Source: Corynebacterium phocae (lineage in GTDB: Bacteria; Actinomycetota; Actinomycetes; Mycobacteriales; Mycobacteriaceae). Taken from it: a stretch of 64,000 nucleotides of DNA. The position numbers were made by a program, and so were the translations under genes. Each line of letters begins with the position of its first letter. Within the stretch, counting starts at the first letter, position 1. Location: contig NZ_VXKJ01000046.1 in assembly GCF_008693075.1 (NCBI RefSeq), positions 1-64,000 of the forward strand, given 5' to 3'. Shown here piece after piece: positions 27,102 through 36,249 of this stretch. The notes beneath the pieces were generated by a model, which saw only the letters and a program-made list of their open reading frames with translations, was not told the DNA's origin and ran no database searches.

Positions 27102-27692
27102 ATGCGCATTGTTCTAGCCTCCCAATCCCCCTCCCGCGCCGCTATTCTGCGTGGGGCGGGGGTGGAGCCCGTTTTGCACCCGGCCGACGTTGACGAGCGC
27201 GCAATCGAGGCCGCTCACCGGGACGCGGGGTCCTCCGGGATTGTGGCCGCGCTCGCCCGTGCTAAAGCGCATGCGGTAGCCAGGCACTACCCCGCTGACG
27301 TGGTAATAGGCGCCGACTCCATGCTCTTGCTCGACGGTCAGCTCCAGGGCAAACCGCACACGGTAGAAAACACAGTGGCCCGCTGGCATGAACAGGCCGG
27401 CAAGTCCGCTCAACTTCTCACGGGCCACTGCGTCATTTACGCCGGCCAGCAACACGTGGAGGTCTCTTCCACCACGGTCAATTTTGCCCAGGCTTCCGCT
27501 GCCGATATCGCGGCCTACGCCGCCACCGGCGAACCCCTGCAGTGCGCTGGGGCTTTCACTTTGGAGGCCATGGGCGGGTGGTTCATTGATTCGATTGCGG
27601 GGGATCCGTCTTCGGTGATTGGACTTTCACTACCAGTGGTGCGCCGCGCGCTTTATGGATTTGGCCTCAATGTCTCCGATTTCTGGGGCTAA
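27102..27692 (+). CDS. maf: Maf-type nucleoside triphosphate pyrophosphatase
   Basis: 196 residues. Maf family: N-terminal VLASQSPSRAAILRGAGV, DADS-like catalytic GADSMLLLDG, EGKP-like LQGKPHTVENTV, and the QCAGAFTLEAMGGWFIDSIAGDPSSVIGLSLP block. These cytoplasmic enzymes hydrolyse non-canonical or modified nucleoside triphosphates and are linked to septum control. It starts three bases after the accE stop without its own site, so it is translationally coupled. Confidence 0.9.
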   Translation: MRIVLASQSPSRAAILRGAGVEPVLHPADVDERAIEAAHRDAGSSGIVAALARAKAHAVARHYPADVVIGADSMLLLDGQLQGKPHTVENTVARWHEQAGKSAQLLTGHCVIYAGQQHVEVSSTTVNFAQASAADIAAYAATGEPLQCAGAFTLEAMGGWFIDSIAGDPSSVIGLSLPVVRRALYGFGLNVSDFWG

Positions 27693-27739
27693 TAACCAGG
27701 CCGCTTCCCGTTTCCGGCGTTGTGGGTAGAGTGGTCGGC

Positions 27740-28162
27740 ATGGAAATGAAAGACATGCTAGCGCCCGCGCCCATCAAGCTACCGGCAGACCCCGGTGCCA
27801 CCGCATCGGAGTCCACCGCCGCCAACCTCTGCGCACATCCGGACTCCCCTGTGTTGTGGGCACAGATGGCCGAAAAGGAATTAGCCACACAACGCGCCGC
27901 CAACGGCAGCGCCGCTGACTTCATCACCGCCTATGCCTTTGCCCGCACCGGCTACCACCGCAGTCTTGACCGCCTGCGCGGTAACGGCTGGAAGGGCTGG
28001 GGCCCGGTTCCCTTCGACCACGAGCCCAACCAGGGGGTGCTACGCGCCATTGCAGCGTTGGCTCACTGCGCCAAGGCCATTGGTGAGGACGCGGAATACG
28101 ACCGCCTACGTCAGATGCTCTCAGACGCTGACCCGGCGGCGGTGTCCCAGCTGCTAGATTAA
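27740..28162 (+). CDS. DUF3151 family protein
   Basis: 140 residues from the ATG at 27740. An upstream tagagt (27727-27732) seven bases before it suggests a leaderless mRNA; the frame to 27722 would include that promoter. The conserved DUF3151 features are DMLAPAPIKLPAD at the start, WAQMAEKELA, the TAYAFARTGYHRSLDRLRGNGWKGWGPVP region and the HEPNQGVLRAIAALAHCAKAIGE helix. A cytoplasmic actinobacterial protein of unknown function, often near acc genes. Confidence 0.82.
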   Translation: MEMKDMLAPAPIKLPADPGATASESTAANLCAHPDSPVLWAQMAEKELATQRAANGSAADFITAYAFARTGYHRSLDRLRGNGWKGWGPVPFDHEPNQGVLRAIAALAHCAKAIGEDAEYDRLRQMLSDADPAAVSQLLD

Positions 28163-28187
28163 CCCTTGCTCAGGCCAGAAATGGCAT

Positions 28188-28231
28188 AAAAGAAACCCAC
28201 CGGAGTGTGTACTCCGGTGGGCTAGCTTTTT
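28188..28231. terminator. Bidirectional terminator between convergent genes
   Basis: Perfect 11-base arms cccaccggagt (28196-28206) and actccggtggg (28211-28221) with a gtgt loop, followed by cttttt on the plus strand and by a T-rich run on the minus strand. Confidence 0.9.
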
Positions 28232-28245
28232 AAGAAAGTAAGCGC

Positions 28246-29307
28246 TTAGGCGTTCTTTGCCTCTGCGCGGCGGATTGCTTCCTTAGCAACCTTTTCCTGG
28301 ATACCCATGTCTAGCTCGGAGGTGAAGCCAACGCAAGAGTTGTTGATTTCACCAAGAACGTAGGTGTCTTCACCGTCTTCACCGTCAGCAAGCATGAAGT
28401 CAGCGGTCCAGATGAGCGGAACATTGTCGTTCTCACCGAGCTTGGAGGCGATGACAGGGCGAGCCTTGTCAAACATCTCCAGGAGGTCTGGCCATGCTTC
28501 TGGCTTGTCGTAGGTGTAGGTTGCACCGGAGAACAAGGTAGCGGAGAAGGAGTCTCCACCAGCAGCTGGCTTCTTGTGAACGATGAATACTGGTTCATCA
28601 CCAACCATGAGGATGCGGATTTCACCCTCCACGATACGAGGCATGAAGCGCATGTCAACGAGCATGCCGTTGTCACCAATGATGTACTGGTCACAGAAGT
28701 CCATGAAGTCACCCAGGGTGTAGTCGTGGGTCTTGTTGTCCACGGCCTCGGTACACTTCAACTTGGTGTCTAGAGGTAGCTTGGAGCCTGGCTCCACGGA
28801 CTTAGCCAGATCTGCGTCTGCCAAGCGTACGCGCCAGATACCTTCACCGGTGGAGCCACGGTTTTGCTTCAGAACGCGCTCACCGTAGGTCAGGGAGGTT
28901 GGGAAGGTGTTGTGGAAGGACTCCACGTCGTAGTATGCGGCGGTGTCTTCAGGCACTAGTGGGGTGTCATTTAGCTTGACTAGTGCGTCCTTGGCACCAT
29001 AGGCCATCATGTCAGCTGGGGTGGACATGCCAACCAAGCCAGCGTCAGCGAGTTTGGTCAGAAGGGTCATGTAGCCCTTCTCACCGCCTGGGATGCTGCC
29101 TGGGTTCACGCGGGAGATGTAGGCATCAAAGTTCTTGGAGACCGTGTCAAAGATTTCATCAGCCTTGTCAGGGTGGAAGTAAACAACCTCTGCGTGCCAG
29201 CCAGCGTCCTTGATGGAGTTGACGATTGGCATGGTGTCTTTACGGTGGCCGTCAGGGCCCTTGTCAGATCCGCCTTCTACTTCGAAGACGACGATTGCCT
29301 TATTCAC
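28246..29307 (-). CDS. ATP-grasp family protein (Cj0069-like)
   Basis: 353 residues from GTG at 29307, which has aaagg ten bases upstream; the longer frame to 29364 runs into a leader hairpin. It begins VNKAIVVFEVEG. Features of an ATP-grasp ligase are GYMTLLTKLADAG..., the lysine-bearing VLKQNRGSTGEGIWRV (ATP loop) and a metal-binding tail with VLGEINNSCVGFTSEL. Codon use favours the codons of highly expressed genes (aag, acc, gtt). Members are expected to join a carboxylate to an amine with ATP; the substrate is unknown. It has a long structured leader (see separate entry), so expression is probably post-initiation regulated. Confidence 0.75.
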   Translation of the reverse strand: MNKAIVVFEVEGGSDKGPDGHRKDTMPIVNSIKDAGWHAEVVYFHPDKADEIFDTVSKNFDAYISRVNPGSIPGGEKGYMTLLTKLADAGLVGMSTPADMMAYGAKDALVKLNDTPLVPEDTAAYYDVESFHNTFPTSLTYGERVLKQNRGSTGEGIWRVRLADADLAKSVEPGSKLPLDTKLKCTEAVDNKTHDYTLGDFMDFCDQYIIGDNGMLVDMRFMPRIVEGEIRILMVGDEPVFIVHKKPAAGGDSFSATLFSGATYTYDKPEAWPDLLEMFDKARPVIASKLGENDNVPLIWTADFMLADGEDGEDTYVLGEINNSCVGFTSELDMGIQEKVAKEAIRRAEAKNA

Positions 29308-29500
29308 TGCAATAAACCTTTCATAGATGTATTCACGTGCAACACGTGTTCGGGTCTGTTGCATCCCTTTTCCTGACTAGAGATACCGTTGGCGACCCAG
29401 GTACTAACGGTATCCGAATACCGCCCGCTTCGCTGGGCAAATCCAGCGTGACTGATCCCACGTTTCTCAGCGGTTCTCATCCGGCGACCCCGTGGCCTGG
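29308..29500 (-). promoter_or_regulatory. Structured 5' leader RNA with mutually exclusive hairpins
   Basis: On the minus strand from about 29500: hairpin cgctgg/ccagcg (29448-29431); hairpin A ggtat/atacc (29422-29409); hairpin B gataccgtt/aacggtatc (29414-29406 with 29390-29382, 15-base loop); hairpin C tgcaaca/tgttgca (29363-29357 with 29344-29338), about 30 bases before the start. A and B share bases 29409-29414, so only one can form. This resembles a switch or attenuator. I did not recognise a known riboswitch class. The stems are seen in the sequence; the regulatory role is inferred. Confidence 0.55.
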
Positions 29501-29506
29501 GGACAT

Positions 29507-29536
29507 GTTATAACCACGTGGAGAAAATGTATTCAA
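29507..29536 (-). promoter_or_regulatory. Promoter of the ATP-grasp gene
   Basis: TTGAAT (29536-29531), an 18-base spacer and TATAAC (29512-29507) on the minus strand. It would start a leader of roughly 190 bases. Confidence 0.55.
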
Positions 29537-29615
29537 TGCCACATTCGCCTACCCTATGTTGAGTATCACGGTATTGTGATTTTGAACCTTTAAGCTATAA
29601 GAACCGGAGATCCCT

Positions 29616-30473
29616 GTGATTGATATTGACCCTAATCCCGCGTACAGCGAATTCGCAGATCCCTCCCGCCTGGTGTCCGCACCATGGCTTTCTGCTCGCT
29701 TGGGCGTAAAGGGACTGCGCGTATTGGAAGTCGATGAAGACATTTTGCTCTACGACATTGGCCACATCCCCACCGCTAGTCGCCTCAATTGCTACACCGA
29801 GCTCCAAGACCCGGTAACCCGCGACATCGTCAGCGCGGAAGGTTTTAGCAAGCTCATGCGCGAAAAGGGTATCAACCGCGACGACACGATAGTGCTTTAC
29901 GGGGATAAAAATAACTGGTGGGCCGCCTACGCACTGTGGGTTTTCGAGCTTTTTGGCCACCCCGACGTGCGCCTGTTAGACGGCGGCCGTGACGCCTGGA
30001 TGACAGAGGAGCGTGACACTTCCTATGTTGTGCCCACCCCCGCTGAATCTGACTACCCCGAGGTGGAGCGGAATGACTCCCAGCACCGGGCGTTTGTCAA
30101 TGACTTGTCAGGCCTTGTTCTTATAGACACCCGCCCGGAGGCAGAGTACCGCGGAGCCGCCACCACCACTTCCCAGGCAGGTGACTCTACTTACGGCACC
30201 ACTATCCGCCACGGGCACATCCCGGGCGCAATCAACTTGCCCTGGAATAGCGCCTTGCACCCAAACGGCGTATTCCGCTCCCCCAAGGAACTGGCCGCCA
30301 CTTTTAGCGACCTTGACCCCAAAGCCCCCACGGCACTGTATTCCCACCTGGGCGCCCAGAGTGCCCACGGCTGGTTTGTCACCAAGTTCCTCCTAGGCTT
30401 TGACAACGTCAAAAACTACGACGGATCCTGGGCCGAATGGGGAAATATGGTGCGAATGCCCATCGAACGCTAA
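29616..30473 (+). CDS. thtR: Rhodanese-like sulfurtransferase lacking the catalytic cysteine
   Basis: 285 residues from GTG with cggaga upstream. Two rhodanese domains are visible: LEVDEDILLYDIGHIPTASRLNC (N-terminal) and LIDTRPEAEYRG...HGHIPGAINLPW (C-terminal), as in thiosulfate sulfurtransferase genes lying beside accBC in actinobacteria. The active-site loop, normally YCRIGERSSHTW, reads YSHLGAQSAHGW, so the acceptor Cys is Ser243 and neighbouring loop residues have changed. It probably cannot form the persulfide. It may be an inactive homologue with a binding or regulatory role. Confidence 0.82.
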   Translation: MIDIDPNPAYSEFADPSRLVSAPWLSARLGVKGLRVLEVDEDILLYDIGHIPTASRLNCYTELQDPVTRDIVSAEGFSKLMREKGINRDDTIVLYGDKNNWWAAYALWVFELFGHPDVRLLDGGRDAWMTEERDTSYVVPTPAESDYPEVERNDSQHRAFVNDLSGLVLIDTRPEAEYRGAATTTSQAGDSTYGTTIRHGHIPGAINLPWNSALHPNGVFRSPKELAATFSDLDPKAPTALYSHLGAQSAHGWFVTKFLLGFDNVKNYDGSWAEWGNMVRMPIER

Positions 30474-30481
30474 CACGTGTC

Positions 30482-30513
30482 GCCCCCATCCTCCCAGGTG
30501 GGGGCATATTTTT
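30482..30513 (+). terminator. Terminator of thtR
   Basis: Stem gcccccatc with ggtgggggc around ctccca, followed by atattttt. It begins nine bases after the thtR stop codon. Confidence 0.85.
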
Positions 30514-30598
30514 GGATTTTTTCTAAAACCTGATGGATCTCTCATGTTTTTGTGTGCGATAATAGTTTGAGCAAAATTTATCAAGGAAGGGCCAACAC

Positions 30599-32374
30599 GT
30601 GTCTGTGGAAACTAAAACCATCACCAAGGTACTCATCGCCAACCGTGGTGAGATCGCCGTTCGTGTCATCCGCGCCGCGCGGGACGCGGGCATCGCTTCA
30701 GTGGCCGTGTACGCAGAACCTGACGCGACCGCACAATTCGTAGAGCTGGCTGATGAGGCCTTCGCTTTGGGCGGCAGCACCTCAGCTGATTCCTATCTGG
30801 ATATGACCAAGGTGCTAGACGCCGCTAAGAAGTCCGGGGCGGACGCCATCCACCCCGGCTACGGCTTTCTATCGGAAAACGCCGAATTCGCGCAGGCAGT
30901 CATGGACGCCGGCCTCATCTGGATTGGCCCATCGCCGCAAGCTATCCGCGACTTGGGCGATAAAGTCACCGCCCGCCACATTGCCGAGCGTGCCGATGCC
31001 CCCATGGCACCGGGCACCCCCAACCCAGTCGCTGACGCCACTGAAGTTGAGGCTTTTGCTGACGAATACGGCCTGCCAATTGCCATCAAGGCAGCTTTTG
31101 GCGGCGGCGGACGCGGCATGAAGGTGGCCTACAAGCGTGAAGAGGTAGCCGAGCTATTCGAATCCGCCACCCGTGAGGCCACCACCGCCTTCGGGCGCGG
31201 AGAATGCTTCGTGGAGCGCTACCTAGACAAAGCCCGCCACGTGGAGGCACAGGTCCTGGCAGACCAGCACGGCAACGTTGTGGTCATGGGTACCCGTGAT
31301 TGCTCCTTGCAGCGCCGCTTCCAGAAGCTCGTGGAAGAAGCGCCAGCTCCGTTTTTGACTGATGAGCAACGCCGGTCCATCCACGACTCCGCAAAGCGCA
31401 TTTGCCGGGAAGCCGGCTACTACGGTGCAGGCACCGTCGAATACTTGGTGGGCTCTGACGGCCTCATCTCCTTCCTTGAGGTCAACACCCGCCTGCAGGT
31501 GGAGCACCCGGTGACTGAAGAAACCACCGGCTATGATCTGGTGCGTGAGCAGTTCCGCATCGCGGAGGGCCGCGAGCTGAGCATCAGCGAAGATCCCACG
31601 CCCTTCGGCCATGCCATCGAGTTCCGTATCAACGGCGAGGACGCACAGGCGGGCTTCATGCCGGCGCCTGGCACCGTTGTTAAGTATTCCGAGCCCTCCG
31701 GCCCAGGCATCCGCATGGACTCCGGTGTCCGCGAAGGCTCCGTCATTGGCGGCCAATTCGATTCCATGCTGGCCAAGCTCATTGTCTGGGGCCCGGACCG
31801 CCAGACCGCCATTGAGCGCTCCCGCCGCGCGCTAGATGAGTTCACCGTTGAAGGCCTGCCCACAGTCATTCCTTTTGACAAGGCCATTGTCAACAACCCT
31901 GCCTTCACCGCAGAGGACGGCTCTTTCGATATCTACACCAAGTGGATTGAAGAAGAGTGGGTCAATGACCTAGAGCCGTACGTGGACTCTGACGCTGCCG
32001 ATGCCGAGGATTCAGAGCCGGCACGCAAGTTTGTCGTGGAAATCGACAACCGCCGCGTAGAGGTCGCACTGCCAAGCAACCTCTTGATGGGTGGCATTAA
32101 CGCCGTGCGCAAGAAGGCCAAGAAGCGCCGTGGCGGCGGGGGCGGCAAGTCCGCCGTTTCCGGTGACGCGGTCGTAGCCCCCATGCAGGGCACGGTTATC
32201 AAGGTCAACGTCGAGGAAGGCCAGGAGGTCGCAGAAGGCGACGTCGTGGTAGTACTTGAGGCCATGAAGATGGAAAACCCTGTCAAGGCCCACAAGTCCG
32301 GCAAAGTCACCGACTTGAAGGTGGAGACCGGCGGCCAGATCAACAAGGGCGAGCCAATCCTCGAGATTAAGTAG
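30599..32374 (+). CDS. accBC: Acyl-CoA carboxylase alpha subunit AccBC (biotin carboxylase + BCCP)
   Basis: 591 residues from GTG with aaggaaggg upstream. Biotin carboxylase: [47 protein letters not shown] (ATP loop) and [17 protein letters not shown] poly-Gly/Lys hinge ([14 protein letters not shown], about residues 503-516) leads to a BCCP domain with the biotin attachment site [13 protein letters not shown]. It carboxylates its own biotin with ATP and bicarbonate and serves the AccD1/AccD2/AccD3 carboxyltransferases. A gataat -10 (30558-30563) lies upstream. It is modified by BirA encoded in this window. Confidence 0.95.
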   Translation: MSVETKTITKVLIANRGEIAVRVIRAARDAGIASVAVYAEPDATAQFVELADEAFALGGSTSADSYLDMTKVLDAAKKSGADAIHPGYGFLSENAEFAQAVMDAGLIWIGPSPQAIRDLGDKVTARHIAERADAPMAPGTPNPVADATEVEAFADEYGLPIAIKAAFGGGGRGMKVAYKREEVAELFESATREATTAFGRGECFVERYLDKARHVEAQVLADQHGNVVVMGTRDCSLQRRFQKLVEEAPAPFLTDEQRRSIHDSAKRICREAGYYGAGTVEYLVGSDGLISFLEVNTRLQVEHPVTEETTGYDLVREQFRIAEGRELSISEDPTPFGHAIEFRINGEDAQAGFMPAPGTVVKYSEPSGPGIRMDSGVREGSVIGGQFDSMLAKLIVWGPDRQTAIERSRRALDEFTVEGLPTVIPFDKAIVNNPAFTAEDGSFDIYTKWIEEEWVNDLEPYVDSDAADAEDSEPARKFVVEIDNRRVEVALPSNLLMGGINAVRKKAKKRRGGGGGKSAVSGDAVVAPMQGTVIKVNVEEGQEVAEGDVVVVLEAMKMENPVKAHKSGKVTDLKVETGGQINKGEPILEIK

Positions 32375-32396
32375 TAACCCGCCCTCGCAGACGCCT

Positions 32397-32432
32397 ATCC
32401 CCGCTAGTTCACCTGGAACTAGCGGGGATTTT
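32397..32432 (+). terminator. Terminator of accBC
   Basis: Stem atccccgctagttc (32397-32410) with gaactagcggggat (32416-32429), a five-base loop, then tttt. Very stable. Confidence 0.92.
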
Positions 32433-32487
32433 CGTGCCGCCACCGGCTTTTTGGCGGCGTTGGTGCCTGCGTTGGTGCCGACGTCAG

Positions 32488-32522
32488 CTGGGCCGGACTG
32501 GCCGGACTGGCCGGGCTGGCCA
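32488..32522. repeat. Tandem 9-bp units after accBC
   Basis: ctgggccgga, ctggccgga, ctggccggg, ctggcca in a row between accBC and the convergent pyc. Comparable in unit length to the array after putA. Confidence 0.65.
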
Positions 32523-32593
32523 GGCCCCACGGGAGAAAATGTTGCCCCCCGGCCGGGCCCAGCTGGGGCCAGCTAGCCCTGGATAAACCCGTT

Positions 32594-35500
32594 TCAGCCG
32601 ATAACGGCGATGAGGTCCCCGCCTTCGACCTTGGTCACCTGGCCCACGGCAATCCTTTCGACCGTGCCGTCCTGCGTGGCGGAGATAGAGGCTTCCATCT
32701 TCATTGCCTCGATGACCGCCACTTGGTCACCGGCCTTTACCTTGGCTCCAACTTCGATGGTTGGCGTAACCACGCCGGCAAAAGGCGCGGCCACGTGTCC
32801 CTTGTTGGAAGGGTCTGCCTTCTCCACCGTAGCCACGGTGGATTCGACGTTGTTATCGCGGACCTTGATCGGGCGGATCTGGCCGTTGACGCTGAGCACC
32901 ATGTTGCGCATGCCCTTTTCGTCGGGCTCGCCCAACGCGTCAAACCGCACCGTGAAGTGCTTGATATCTGCGCGGTCGGTGGAGCCGGACGGGAAGTAGT
33001 GCACGGTGTGCTCTTTGCCTTCGTCCATGCCGTAGAGGAACAACGTGTCTGAAAGCGCTTCGGTGTTGCCGTAGGTGCGCCGGAATTCGTTGAACTCTTC
33101 GAACTGCTTGGGGAAAAGGAGGCGGTTGATACTTGCGCGGCGTTCTTTGGGATCGGAGGACTCTAGGTGCTCAACTTCCTCTGCGGGAACGTCCTTGACC
33201 TGAACCTCCCCGGGCGCACGCCCTTCAAGCACCTTGTCGCGCAACGGGGGCCAGCCACCTGGAGGAGTTCCCAGCTCCCCCCGCAGGAACGCGATGACGG
33301 AGTCAGGGATATCGTACTTTTGTGGGTCTGCCTCAAACTCTTCCGGAGAAACCCCCGCGCCAACCAGGTGCAGGGCCAGGTCACCTACCACCTTGGAAGA
33401 AGGAGTGACCTTGGTTGGGCGGCCCAGCATTTCGTTGACGGCCGCGTAGTTATCCTCGATGACCTCAAAGCGGTCTGCCAGCCCCAAGGCGGTTGCCTGG
33501 GCGCGAAGGTTGGACAGCTGCCCGCCGGGAATTTCGTGCTTGTAGACGCGCCCGGTGGGGCCGGGAATGCCGTTTTCAAACGGATGGTAGAGCTCGCGGA
33601 CTGCCTCCCAGTAGGGTTCCAGGTCGCAGATAGCCTGCAGGTCCAGGCCGGTATCGCGCGGGGTGTTGGCAAACGCGGCCACGATGGCGGACAGCGAAGG
33701 CTGCGAGGTAGTGCCACCGAGTGGCGCGGAGGCGCCGTCCACGGCGTCCGCGCCGGCAAGCGCCGCCGCGTAGTACGTTGCTAGTTGGCCGCCGGCGGTG
33801 TCGTGCGTGTGCACGTGGACCGGCAGGTCAAATTCCTTGCGCAGAGCCTTCACCAACACCGAAGCGGATTCGGGGCGCAGCAGCCCAGCCATGTCCTTGA
33901 TGGCCAAAACGTGAGCGCCGGTGCCCACAATTTGCTCCGCCAGCTTGAGGTAGTAATCCAGCGTATAGAGGTCTTCCTTCGGGGAGCACATGTCCCCCGA
34001 GTAGCTCATGGCTACCTCAGCCACCGTGGTGCCCGTTTCCAGCACGGCGTCAATCGCGGGGCGCATCTGGGAGACATCATTGAGGGCGTCAAAGATGCGG
34101 AAGACGTCAATGCCGGACCGCGCAGCCTCCTCCACGAAGGCGTGGCATACCTTGTCCGAGTAAGGGCTGTAGCCCACCGTGTTGCGGCCGCGCAGCAGCA
34201 TCTGAATGTTTTGGTTAGGCATGGCCTCACGCAGCAGGTCCAGGCGTACCCAGGGGTCTTCTTTGAGGAAGCGCATGGCTACGTCGTAGGTCGCGCCGCC
34301 CCAGGCCTCTACGGAGTAGAGCTGTGGGGTGAGTCGCGCCACGGATTCAGCTGCGGTCACCAGGGCGGTGCCGCGCACGCGAGTAGCCAGCAGGGACTGG
34401 TGGGCGTCACGGAACGTGGTGTCCGTCACGGCCAGGGCGTCCTGCTTGCGGATTTTCTCCGCCCACGCCTTGGGGCCTAGCTCCAGCAGGTCATCGCGCG
34501 AACCGCGAGGCAGCTCCTCTCCGCGCTGGAAGGGTGGGATCTTCTCGTGCGGACGCAGCGCGGTAGGGCAAGGGCCGTTGGGCTGGTTTACCGTTACGTC
34601 CGCGATGTAGTCAATGATCCGCCCGGTCTCATCCACCGCATGTGGGGCTTTGAGTAGGTCCGGGTGGTTTTCGATGAATCCGGTATCTACGCGCTTGCCC
34701 ACGAAATCGGGTTCGCGCAGCAGAGCCCGCAAGAAGCCGATATTGGTGGCAACACCTGCCACCGTAAATTCGTTGAGGGCACGTTTGGCACGCGCTACGG
34801 CCTCTTCGAAGTTCGCGCCGCGGCAAGTCACCTTCACCAACAGGGAGTCGAAGTTAGGCGAGACCTCCGCGCCAACGGAGGTGGCGCCGTCAAGACGCAC
34901 GCCGGCACCACCCGGTGAGCGGTATTGGGTGAGTGTTCCGGTGTCAGGGCGGAAGCCGTTGGCCGGGTCTTCGGTGGTAATGCGGCACTGTAGGGCGGAG
35001 CCAGTAATTGAGATGTTTTCCTGCTTGAGACCCAGGTCTGCCAAGCTGGCCCCGGCGGCGATTTCCATCTGGGCTTTGACAATATCAACGCCGGTGATTT
35101 CCTCAGTGACAGTGTGCTCAACCTGCACACGGGGGTTCATCTCAATGAATACGTGGTTGCCGTTTTCATCAACCAGGAATTCCACTGTTCCGGCACCTTC
35201 GTAGTTGATGTGCTGGGAAAACCGGACGGCGTCTGCGCAAATTTTATCGCGGAGTTCTGGGTCTAGACTGGGCGCTGGGGCTACTTCCACTACCTTTTGG
35301 TGGCGGCGTTGCACGGAGCAGTCGCGCTCGTAGAGGTGGATGACGTTTCCTTGCGAGTCCGCCAGGATCTGAATTTCAATGTGCTGCGGTTTGATGACCG
35401 CAGTTTCTAGGTAAACCTGACCGTCGCCGAAGGCCGCCTCTGCCTCACGGGAGGCCTCTGCGCACTTCTCACGCAGCTCCTGCGCGTTTTCGACGAAGCG

Positions 35501-36013
35501 CATCCCACGTCCGCCACCGCCGGAAACAGCTTTGACAAAGAGCGGGAAATTGAAGTCTTTGGAGTATTCTTCCAGCTTGTCCAGGTCAGTGGTGGGCTCG
35601 GAGTCTTGCAGAATAGGCAGGCCAGCAGCTTTTGCTGCGGCTACCGCTGCGGCTTTGTCACCGGTGAGGTCAAGCGTGGCCGGGCTGGGGCCAATGAACT
35701 TAATTCCGTTGTCCACACAGGCCTGGGCTAACTCGGTGCGCTCCGAAAGAAAACCGTAGCCCGGGTAGATGGCGTCCGCGCCGGTTTTCTTGGCAGCGCG
35801 GATAACTTCCGCGACGTCTAGGTAGGCCTTGACGGGGGCACCTTCAGTACCAATACGCACGGCCTCCCCGGCAAAAGCCCGGTGGAAGGAGTTGCGGTCC
35901 TCGCGGGGATAGATGGCTACGGTTTTGGCACCGGTTTCAAAAGCGGCGCGGAAGGCGCGAACCGCAATTTCCCCTCGGTTGGCTACCAAGATTTTCTTGA
36001 AAGAAGCAGTCAC
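32594..36013 (-). CDS. pyc: Pyruvate carboxylase
   Basis: 1139 residues from GTG at 36013 (gaaaggaaa eight bases upstream), the expected size; the open frame to 36082 is an upstream extension. Domains in order: biotin carboxylase ([46 protein letters not shown]), carboxyltransferase barrel (TDTTFRDAHQSLLATRVR, GGATYDVAMRFLKEDPW, AIKDMAGLLRP, HVHTHDTAGGQ) and C-terminal BCCP (VIEAMKMEASI). It makes oxaloacetate from pyruvate, ATP and bicarbonate, the main anaplerotic step in corynebacteria. A long promoter region (36014-36183) precedes it. Confidence 0.96.
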   Translation of the reverse strand: MTASFKKILVANRGEIAVRAFRAAFETGAKTVAIYPREDRNSFHRAFAGEAVRIGTEGAPVKAYLDVAEVIRAAKKTGADAIYPGYGFLSERTELAQACVDNGIKFIGPSPATLDLTGDKAAAVAAAKAAGLPILQDSEPTTDLDKLEEYSKDFNFPLFVKAVSGGGGRGMRFVENAQELREKCAEASREAEAAFGDGQVYLETAVIKPQHIEIQILADSQGNVIHLYERDCSVQRRHQKVVEVAPAPSLDPELRDKICADAVRFSQHINYEGAGTVEFLVDENGNHVFIEMNPRVQVEHTVTEEITGVDIVKAQMEIAAGASLADLGLKQENISITGSALQCRITTEDPANGFRPDTGTLTQYRSPGGAGVRLDGATSVGAEVSPNFDSLLVKVTCRGANFEEAVARAKRALNEFTVAGVATNIGFLRALLREPDFVGKRVDTGFIENHPDLLKAPHAVDETGRIIDYIADVTVNQPNGPCPTALRPHEKIPPFQRGEELPRGSRDDLLELGPKAWAEKIRKQDALAVTDTTFRDAHQSLLATRVRGTALVTAAESVARLTPQLYSVEAWGGATYDVAMRFLKEDPWVRLDLLREAMPNQNIQMLLRGRNTVGYSPYSDKVCHAFVEEAARSGIDVFRIFDALNDVSQMRPAIDAVLETGTTVAEVAMSYSGDMCSPKEDLYTLDYYLKLAEQIVGTGAHVLAIKDMAGLLRPESASVLVKALRKEFDLPVHVHTHDTAGGQLATYYAAALAGADAVDGASAPLGGTTSQPSLSAIVAAFANTPRDTGLDLQAICDLEPYWEAVRELYHPFENGIPGPTGRVYKHEIPGGQLSNLRAQATALGLADRFEVIEDNYAAVNEMLGRPTKVTPSSKVVGDLALHLVGAGVSPEEFEADPQKYDIPDSVIAFLRGELGTPPGGWPPLRDKVLEGRAPGEVQVKDVPAEEVEHLESSDPKERRASINRLLFPKQFEEFNEFRRTYGNTEALSDTLFLYGMDEGKEHTVHYFPSGSTDRADIKHFTVRFDALGEPDEKGMRNMVLSVNGQIRPIKVRDNNVESTVATVEKADPSNKGHVAAPFAGVVTPTIEVGAKVKAGDQVAVIEAMKMEASISATQDGTVERIAVGQVTKVEGGDLIAVIG

Positions 36014-36183
36014 AGGTTGGGTTTCCTTTCGGATTATTGAAGCACGAACATAGCCAACACTATAGCTTGACAGAAATCGCATTTATCGGAAATCCGCTAT
36101 AAAGATCATGCACCGCCAGTACACCGGGTGTAATTATTATCACCCCCAAATAACTGGCTATCGCCCACGCGGTGCCGGGCAGC

Positions 36184-36213
36184 AAAAAGAGGGCCATCCC
36201 CAGGATTGGCCCT
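36184..36213 (-). terminator. Terminator of the prpDBC operon
   Basis: Arms agggcca (36190-36196) and tggccct (36207-36213); on the minus strand the stem is followed by ctttttg. About 40 bases beyond the prpC stop. Confidence 0.85.
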
Positions 36214-36249
36214 CCTCCCCTATTTAGGGTGCGGGTCAGTGACCGCCCA

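Noticed and set aside
29400..29500. TPP (THI-box) riboswitch
   Set aside because: Only the ctgaga and ccagcg pieces match; the expected cctgat and pairing partners are absent.
33785..34480. Plus-strand 231-codon frame inside pyc
   Set aside because: Antisense frame in a conserved G+C-rich gene; composition is not protein-like.
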